NCBI GenBank assembly: GCA_024195265.1
Contig: JAJLRJ010000010.1
Location: 19,296,193 to 19,360,192, forward strand
Direction: 5' to 3'
Source of the DNA: Dendrophyllia cribrosa
Lineage: Eukaryota; Cnidaria; Anthozoa; Scleractinia; Dendrophylliidae
Length of the DNA: 64,000 bases
Below are positions 58,656 to 64,000 of this stretch, piece after piece. Every line of letters starts with the position of its first letter. The first letter of the stretch is position 1. The notes beneath the pieces are model-generated. The model had not been told where the DNA came from. It worked only from the letters and a program-made list of their open reading frames with translations, and searched no databases. The translations under genes and the position numbers were made by a program.

Positions 58656-59397
58656 ATGGCCACAAACAAGATCAACTTCTATGCCAAGCCGGCTCCCCTG
58701 CCATCCACCGAACCATTATCACACAATAAAATACAAAGACTTCTGGCAAAGGCCCCCTCCCCAACAGTTTGCAAACCAACTAATATAGGTGTTGGTTATG
58801 GACCCAAGAAAGCTGCCATTCAACGCACTAATCGTTGGCCCCACTAACTCTGGCAAGACACAGTATCTTCTAAACCAACTGCGAGGCCCCTTTAGGGGTT
58901 CTTTTGATTACATCGTTTTATTCTGCCCCACATTTGTCAAAAACAAGACATACGATGGTTTCGTGGTCCGCGATCCGCACATCTTCGTGATTATCTGCCA
59001 ACAGCATGAGATCGAAGACTGGTTGAAGTTGGCGAGCTTCTTTTTCACATGCACCAACACTTTATTCATTCTCGATGACTGCGCCGCCTCCAAAGATGTC
59101 AAAGGCCGCACGAGTCAGCTGGTCAATCTGGGGTTCAGCGCAAGGCATGAGGGCATATCCGTGTGGGTCTTGACCCAGCAGATCACCAGCATAGCTAAGT
59201 CATATCGTGATAACATTGCAGCGATCGTGCTCTTTTACACGCCCTCCAGCGAGACAACTAAGGCCATCTTCGAAGACTATGCCGGCGAGCTCTCCCATGA
59301 GGAGTACAAAGAGCTTATCGCAAGGCTCAAATCCCGCAAGTTCTCCCACCTGGTTTTCTCTCTGAGACACCCGTATGGAATTGAGTACAAGGTTTAA
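58656..59397 (+). CDS. A32/FtsK-HerA-type genome packaging ATPase
   Basis: This ATPase pumps viral DNA into capsids. The core frame, 58789-59397, is open. Walker A is GPTNSGKT and Walker B is TLFILDD. Further conserved parts are FSARHEGISVWVLTQQ (sensor-like Gln) and SLRHPYGIEYKV at the end. An N-terminal segment with the promoter-adjacent ATG (58656) lies in a different frame: about 45 residues, basic, ending near 58790. So either there is a one-base shift near 58785-58797, or translation begins at the ATG at 58798, directly before the Walker A domain. Length without the N-terminal part is about 200 residues. It is the best-preserved enzyme in the element. Confidence 0.88.
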
Positions 59398-59400
59398 ACA

Positions 59401-59412
59401 CATATATATACC
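59401..59412 (+). promoter_or_regulatory. Late-type promoter box before the 81-residue gene
   Basis: CATATATATACC runs directly up to the ATG at 59413, 3 bp after the stop of the ATPase. Confidence 0.7.
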
Positions 59413-59658
59413 ATGGCTATGAATGCGCCAACCAGCCTACACAAGCTCACTGTGCTTTCACAGCTTTTGGATGAATTGCACAAACACACACTTGATGCGC
59501 AAAACAAAATTATCAAAGCCGCTGGTGAGGAAGATCTGCGCCTCATGCTTCTCAACAGATATCCATTGCGGTTGAATTCTATGCCAGACACCATGGCGGG
59601 GATTATACGTGAGCTTGAAACTCTTTTGCCAGACATCAAGAGAATTATCGAAAAATAA
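59413..59658 (+). CDS. Unknown 81-residue helical protein
   Basis: Open frame from the ATG next to a promoter box to a TAA at 59656. The composition is helical and Leu-rich (HKLTVLSQLLDELHKHTLDA), with no membrane segment or motif. It is packed between the ATPase and the next gene with only promoter-sized gaps, so it is a genuine gene of the late block. Confidence 0.6.
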   Translation: MAMNAPTSLHKLTVLSQLLDELHKHTLDAQNKIIKAAGEEDLRLMLLNRYPLRLNSMPDTMAGIIRELETLLPDIKRIIEK

Positions 59659-59663
59659 AAACA

Positions 59664-59675
59664 CATATATATACC
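59664..59675 (+). promoter_or_regulatory. Late-type promoter box before the 200-residue gene
   Basis: CATATATATACC is followed within 3 bases by the tandem ATGATG start at 59679. Confidence 0.7.
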
Positions 59676-59678
59676 CTG

Positions 59679-60281
59679 ATGATGGCAGCTGAAGACCAGG
59701 TCGACTTGAACGAAGTAATGCAGATGCTGGAGGCCGCCCCTGAAACCACACCTCCCACAGGGATTGTTGGTGACAATGGCATTCCTGCCAAACGTGAGAA
59801 GCTGGCAATCCTTGTTTCAACTGGCAAGGCCAAAGAAGCTATCGGCGTGCAGCTCACACACGATCATGTCAAGCGGTTGTCAGACAAGGACGTTGAGAAG
59901 TACTGCAAAAGGTACGAGGCCTACATAGGCAACAAGACGACCGAATCCCTAGTTGATTCCGCCATCAGGCTCGCGTCCAAAGGCGTTGGTTTGGTGATCC
60001 CGGTTGATGATCTCAATGAGTTGCAGCAAGAACTCACAAACGACTACATCATCTACCAGGAGCTATCAAATATTACTGGGGCTATTGCCATGCGATGCGG
60101 ACGATGGCTGGCGCTTGCCAATGCTGCTCTCATCACAACAAAACACATCAAGTTTGAACGAGAGCCTGATCACAAGCCTGATTTGATAGAATTGGAACAC
60201 CAACCCCAACCCACACATCCAGAGACAGTGAAGGCTATCCACTTGAGGGCTTTGATGAAGTTGGGCTGGGACCTGGGGTGA
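59679..60281 (+). CDS. Unknown 200-residue late protein
   Basis: An intact frame. The N-terminal 30 residues are acidic and Pro-rich. The middle is helical (KLAILVSTGKAKEAIG, LSDKDVEKYCKRYEAYIG). A moderately hydrophobic part, ALANAALITTKHI, precedes a charged C-terminal tail ending MKLGWDLG. I recognise no family. Preservation in a decayed element and the promoter box suggest it was an expressed virion or assembly gene. Confidence 0.6.
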   Translation: MMAAEDQVDLNEVMQMLEAAPETTPPTGIVGDNGIPAKREKLAILVSTGKAKEAIGVQLTHDHVKRLSDKDVEKYCKRYEAYIGNKTTESLVDSAIRLASKGVGLVIPVDDLNELQQELTNDYIIYQELSNITGAIAMRCGRWLALANAALITTKHIKFEREPDHKPDLIELEHQPQPTHPETVKAIHLRALMKLGWDLG

Positions 60282-60368
60282 CCTCGCAGGAACTTTGAAG
60301 GAACCTGGCTGGAACCTGACAGCAACCTGTCAGCACACTTATCACATCTTGTAAAAAATAAAATTTAC

Positions 60369-60379
60369 ATATATATACC
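60369..60379 (+). promoter_or_regulatory. Late-type promoter box before 60384
   Basis: CATATATATACCCACT precedes the ATG at 60384. Confidence 0.7.
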
Positions 60380-60383
60380 CACT

Positions 60384-60841
60384 ATGGCCACACCACTCGA
60401 GACGATCCCTGAAGAAACGCAAACTCCAACACCTACCCGTGTTACCTCTGAGGCCCCGAAAACAAAGCCCGCAACGGAAAAGAATCCCGGCCGCGTTGCT
60501 TCTGGTAAAAGGCTAGCAGAACGCAACCGCCTGGCCCGTGAAGCAAAGAAAAAGGCCGAAGCACAAAAGCCTGCACCCTCAACAAGTGGCACAACAAGTG
60601 ACACAACAAGTGGTGCAACAAGTGACACAACAAGTCAATCTTTTATATTCTAGGGTTTGGAGGGTTGGCTGTCTCTCTTGCTGGTGTTTATTACCAACGC
60701 GAAGCCATAATGCAAAGGCTTGGACGTAAATCTAACACACCAGCAACACCAGCAAACACACCTGCTGCAACACCAGCAACACCCGCTGCACCACCCCCAT
60801 CTCGAATTCCTTTAAGGCAAGGAATTAAAAAAATGGAATAA
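60384..60841 (+). pseudogene. Disordered basic protein with late membrane helix, frameshifted
   Basis: The first frame (60384-60653) is Pro/Thr-rich, then strongly basic (SGKRLAERNRLAREAKKKAE), then a Ser/Thr-rich repeat (TTSDTTSGATSDTT). A shift near 60645 moves the reading to a frame with a hydrophobic helix (GFGGLAVSLAGVYY) and an Ala/Pro/Thr-rich tail that ends at the TAA at 60839. A basic N-terminal region could bind nucleic acid, but the function is unknown. Confidence 0.5.
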
Positions 60842-60854
60842 AAAAAAACAAAAA

Positions 60855-60865
60855 CATATGTATAC
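60855..60865 (+). promoter_or_regulatory. Late-type promoter box before 60878
   Basis: CATATGTATAC lies 13 bases before the ATG, a variant with G in the middle, shared with the box at 61103. Confidence 0.65.
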
Positions 60866-60877
60866 TGCACACAAACA

Positions 60878-61099
60878 ATGTCTGACAACAAGCTTGTGAA
60901 GTCTATCCTCGAAGCCGCAACAATCACTGGCCTTGTAGCTGGTATTGGTTGGATTGGGAAAAAGACCATCAACGAAAACTTCACTGCCGACCCCAGTGCA
61001 AGCTTTATGAACTACGTCAAGTTCACAGGCGTCATGGCTGGCTGCATTGCGCTGAAGAAATATCTCGAGGACCAGAAAATCCTCCCAGACAACATGTAA
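60878..61099 (+). CDS. Small membrane protein, 73 residues
   Basis: An intact frame. Two hydrophobic stretches, ATITGLVAGIGWIG and FTGVMAGCIALK, are separated by a short polar loop (a helical hairpin). No motif is known to me. It is similar in size and layout to small virion membrane proteins, but it is unassigned. Confidence 0.6.
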   Translation: MSDNKLVKSILEAATITGLVAGIGWIGKKTINENFTADPSASFMNYVKFTGVMAGCIALKKYLEDQKILPDNM

Positions 61100-61102
61100 A
61101 AC

Positions 61103-61113
61103 CATATGTATAC
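61103..61113 (+). promoter_or_regulatory. Late-type promoter box before 61125
   Basis: CATATGTATAC is placed 12 bases before the ATG at 61125. Confidence 0.65.
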
Positions 61114-61124
61114 ACACGACCACA

Positions 61125-61562
61125 ATGGCTTCGATTGCAATAATGGCCCTTGGCGCTGTTCTCAATGCGGCAGCTTCCACGGGCGGCAATTATCTCGCGA
61201 AATATCTGTCTGGTGATAACGGAAAGGCAGCAATGGATGAGAAAATCCGTCACGACAAAGCCCTTGAACAATACCAAGCGGCTTACGCCAAATACCAGAA
61301 GGACCGCACCAAGCTCCTCGACTGGATTGCAGCCAACGATCGGATTAAACACCAAGCTAGCAAAAACTTCCAAACAACCGACCAAGCCCTGGTCTTGTAT
61401 AACCAGATGCACCAAACACAACCAGATAAACAAATCAAAGACTACAAAGAGCCTCAGTTCTCGGACTTCTACAAGCCCAGCCCACAATAGCAGAATGGTG
61501 AACTTGCGTTCATTGGAGGTACCCTGCTTGCGGGTGGGTATGTGGCTTATCGCTTTCTGTAA
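61125..61562 (+). pseudogene. Unknown protein with C-terminal membrane helix beyond an in-frame TAG
   Basis: 121 codons to TAG 61488-61490, then the same frame continues 24 codons to the TAA at 61560 with a hydrophobic helix (LAFIGGTLLAGGYVAYRF). The N-terminus is Ala-rich and the middle is a charged helix with Tyr/Gln. Continuation of a sensible membrane anchor after the TAG means the stop is probably a point mutation in a roughly 145-residue tail-anchored protein. Confidence 0.6.
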
Positions 61563-61568
61563 ACAAAC

Positions 61569-61577
61569 ATATATACC
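61569..61577 (+). promoter_or_regulatory. Late-type promoter box before the integrase
   Basis: CATATATACCCTCT precedes the ATG at 61582 by a few bases. Confidence 0.65.
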
Positions 61578-61581
61578 CTCT

Positions 61582-62661
61582 ATGGAGGCGAAGCTCACAA
61601 AGATCTATTACAGTCCGAAAGGGTATTAGAAAGGTCTTGCCGCTGTGAAAAAGCTAGCTGCAGCGGCCAAGGTCTCTGATGATGTCGCAAAGAAATGGCT
61701 GGTCAAACAAGCCCTTTGGCAAGTTTACCTCCCAGCGCCCCGCCATATCCCTCGGCCCAAGTTTGATGTCTCATCACCCAATGCAGTGCATCAAGCAGAT
61801 CTTCTCTTCCTGCCCCACGACAAACTTCCTCGTGGGAGAAAGGTTTACAAATACGCATTAACCCTTGTTGATGTGGCTAGCCGTTACAAAGCAGCAGAGC
61901 CCCTGACTTCTAAAGAGTCTGAAGAAGTGGCTAAAGCGTTTGCACGGATATATAGACGTGGGCCTTTGAAGTGGCCTCAACTCTTACAAGTTGACCCTGG
62001 GAAAAAGTTTATGGGGGCTGTGACAAAGACCATGGAAAACAACAAAACGACCATTCGTCGCGGGCGGGTTGATATCCACAGAGACCAAGCAATTGTGGAG
62101 AGATTCAACCGAACCCTGGCTGAAAGGTTGTTTGGTTATCAGTATGCCGTTGAAATGAATATGCCCTCTGGCCGTTCGACTGCTTGGGTGAAAAGACCGC
62201 CAGATGTTGTCTCGGCCTTGAACAATAAAGTAACAAGACTCACTGACAAGAAGCCAAAGGATGCGATCAAAGAAAAAGCCGTTTCAGCCAAGCCCGCGAC
62301 TCCATATGCTAGGCCTGTGGGGGTGAATGAGAAGAAGCTCCCACCCCGGGTGAGTGTGAGATATCTGTACCAGCCTGGCGAGCTAGAAGGGGGTGGGAGG
62401 CGTGCGACCGATCCGATCTGGTCTTTGAAGGTCCACAACATTGATAAGGTTGTCACCAAGCCAGATGCGCCTGTCGTGTATTATCTCTACGATGGGCCCA
62501 AGAGAGGGTTTGTTCGTGAGGAATCGATGGTTGTGCCCCGGGCACTCAATTGCCCCCAGCTGGGTTGTGAAACTCGATTGGTTCTGTGTGGATGCCGTCT
62601 GGCAGCACCCAACGCTTGTCGTAATAAGCGGAAAGGCCCAGCTTGTGCTGCTTGTACGTGA
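61582..62661 (+). pseudogene. Retrovirus-like (DDE) integrase of the Polinton type, N-terminal stop
   Basis: The integrase inserts the viral genome into host DNA. The ATG at 61582 follows the promoter box. A TAG at 61627-61629 interrupts codon 16, then the frame is open to 62661. The core reads VHQADLLFLP (first Asp), LTLVDVASRYK, LLQVDPGKKF (second Asp; the usual Glu after Gly is Lys) and DQAIVERFNRTL (Glu), so all three catalytic acids are present. A chromodomain-like or basic C-terminal part follows (VRYLYQPGE, then VYYLYDGPKRGFVREE). The last 40 residues look frame-shifted, because they overlap the polymerase tail antisense. A downstream ATG would give an almost complete enzyme. Confidence 0.85.
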
Positions 62662-64000
62662 ACATGGCCCCGTTGTACATTCGAAAGCCCCTGTTGGCGG
62701 CCATGTCCCTGCCCCCCTACAGGGCACTTTCGTACCTTTCCCAGCGAAGCTCGTTCTGCTTCTTGTTGACGCCCTTGGAGGACATCTTGGCCTCTCCGCT
62801 AGCCTCGTTCTCTACGCAATAACACTTGCTGCACAGGGCGATGGCCCGTGTGCCTTCCTTCTCAAGCTTGAACAAGCCCGGCTCTCTGCCGCTCCACTTG
62901 TCCCACGCCAACCAATTTTTCTTCTCCACCTCGAACTGGTCGCGAAGTTCCGGGCGAACGGCCTCCTCCAGAGTGTCGTGCGCAAGAGCAAAGTATATGC
63001 TGTCCGTTTCCATCTGGATGAGCTCGAAGTCGCGCCTGTCAATGAAGTAATCTAGGAAGTCGTAATAGAACTCCAGCACGCGGAGCTTGGCAAGTTGATA
63101 CACAACAATGCCCACTTGAAAAGGGCGGTCGATTGTGACCTTTGGCTTGCGCAGCTCGATCTTGTAAGCATCTCCGATCTCTTCGAGATCATCGAACAAG
63201 GGTGAGCGGAGATTCTTGTCGACCTCGTACTCGTCAGTTGTGTACAACGTTCTTGTCTGGCGCTCCACAGCTTCGATGAACTTGCCGTAAGCGCTGTTGC
63301 CAAGAAGCTTGAACACTTCAGCAAGCAGTGCCTTATCCTTGTCAGCGTCGCCTTTCCTTCGGTTGTCGGCGACCTCGCGAACGAACCAGTCGAAGAGCTT
63401 GTTGGGTCTATAATCGATCGTGCGGTAGACTGCCGTGATCTTAAGGCCGCTGTTGAGATACCATTTCAAGAGGGGTGCGTAGATCAGCATCTTTTTCGCT
63501 GACAACACACCCAGAAGCTTTTTCTGGTCGGGAAAGCGGGTTCGGCCACTTTCTTGGAGGTAATCGTGCATATGCTGTGGAACGCATTCGTTAATTAGGC
63601 ACTGGTTGGTTGATGAAGAGCGGTGGAAACTCTTCGAACTGCTCCCACAACTCTCGGGGGACTTCGATGTCCACTTCCGCAAACCCGAACCACCTGCCTG
63701 TATTCAGATTCATTTCGAGAGCTTTCGCTGCCTGCACCGGGACATTGTAATGCACAACCTTCTCTTTACCACAGGGCATCTCCTGCAGCATCGTGCTTGG
63801 GTAAAGGGAGTTAGCATCTAACCTCACAATCCGTTTCGTGATGCGGGCTAAGTCGTATTTGTGAGAACGGATGCGGGTTTCGCCGCGCACGTGTTTGCGG
63901 GTGAAGACCAGGCTTGGCCCGCCAACCACAGCCCCCTTCAGCATGGCGTAAGCTTCTGGGCCGGGGGCGTATAGTTCTGGAGCCTTGCGCCCCCCTCTCA
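62546..64000 (-). pseudogene. Protein-primed family B DNA polymerase, 3' two-thirds of palm, off right edge
   Basis: This enzyme replicates the element's linear genome. Reading leftward from 64000, the frame is open to the edge. Motif A is RLDANSLYPSTM (about 63820-63785). A frameshift lies near 63595-63605, where the two frames meet inside the palm. Motif B is KLLGNSAYGK. Motif C is QMETDSIYF, where the usual first Asp of DTDS is Glu. A TAG at 62717-62719 interrupts the frame, which then continues in phase (GFRMYNGAMFTYKQHKLGLS, then PDGIHTEPIEF) to a TGA at 62546. The N-terminal exonuclease and terminal-protein part lie outside the window. The gene converges on, and slightly overlaps, the integrase. 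Confidence 0.88.

Larger units (their letters stand above)
49051..64000. mobile_element. Endogenous Polinton/adintovirus-like element, right end outside the window
   Basis: Hallmark genes together define the element: protein-primed polB, DDE integrase, A32-type ATPase, hexon-like capsid and penton-like proteins, plus VLTF3-like and YqaJ-type genes. At least 15 kb is present. Gene order has replication-side genes on the left, structural genes in the middle, and integrase and polymerase convergent on the right. The left limit is set provisionally at palindrome H1; no target duplication can be tested because the other end is not in the window. No maturation protease is seen. Mixed frameshifts and stops in about nine genes mark it as a degraded copy. 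Confidence 0.88.

Noticed and set aside
54321..62719. Stop-codon reassignment or programmed readthrough in the viral element
   Set aside because: The in-frame stops are TAG, TGA and TAA in different genes and are accompanied by frameshifts. Decay is the simpler explanation.
62139..62727. Minus-strand frames opposite the integrase
   Set aside because: They are antisense shadows. Only the part from 62546 upward in the polymerase frame has polymerase sequence.

Overview
The window is animal nuclear DNA, most likely from an anthozoan cnidarian and probably a stony coral. The evidence is short exons separated by AT-rich introns with GT..AG junctions, a condensin SMC4 orthologue, dense MITE-type fold-back repeats, a Ty3 retrotransposon, and a Polinton/adintovirus-like element. 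The species assignment is inference.

1-2150: the end of a 106-bp tandem array, then a MITE nested inside another MITE. 2151-48116 (minus strand): 33 exons of SMC4, giving 1141 codons in one consistent frame. They cover the N-terminal ATPase half, both coiled-coil arms and the hinge. The C-terminal ATPase half (Walker B side) lies beyond position 1. The introns hold a LINE fragment, a Penelope-like reverse transcriptase relic, many MITEs, tRNA-derived repeats, minisatellites, a Ty3 element with intact gag-protease but a deleted RT (33643-37739, perfect 5-bp target duplication), and a non-coding DNA element with about 1.2-kb inverted arms (40441-44801).

48117-49490: upstream of SMC4 lies a 184-bp palindrome, then a cluster of three hairpins (49051-49379) directly before the first viral-type gene.

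49503-64000 (running off the right edge): an endogenous Polinton/adintovirus-like element. Rightward come two tandem zinc-finger genes, a YqaJ-type exonuclease, an unknown gene and an F-box/zinc-finger protein. Leftward come a VLTF3-like late transcription factor, a glycine-zipper membrane protein and a split penton-like protein. Then follow a large structural-type protein (+), a coiled-coil/membrane protein (-), the probable double-jelly-roll major capsid protein (+), an A32-type packaging ATPase (+), five small genes (+), a DDE integrase (+) and a protein-primed family B DNA polymerase (-, incomplete). Several genes carry stops or frameshifts, so this copy is a decaying provirus, while the ATPase core, VLTF3-like and zinc-finger frames remain open.

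The most notable signal is two classes of short promoter-like motif. An ATATATAC-type box lies just before the start codons of twelve structural, packaging and integrase genes. A separate ACCAATTG box lies 30-38 bp before the three replication-side genes. Together with the VLTF3-like gene this suggests an early/late transcription programme. No adenain-like protease is seen in the window.
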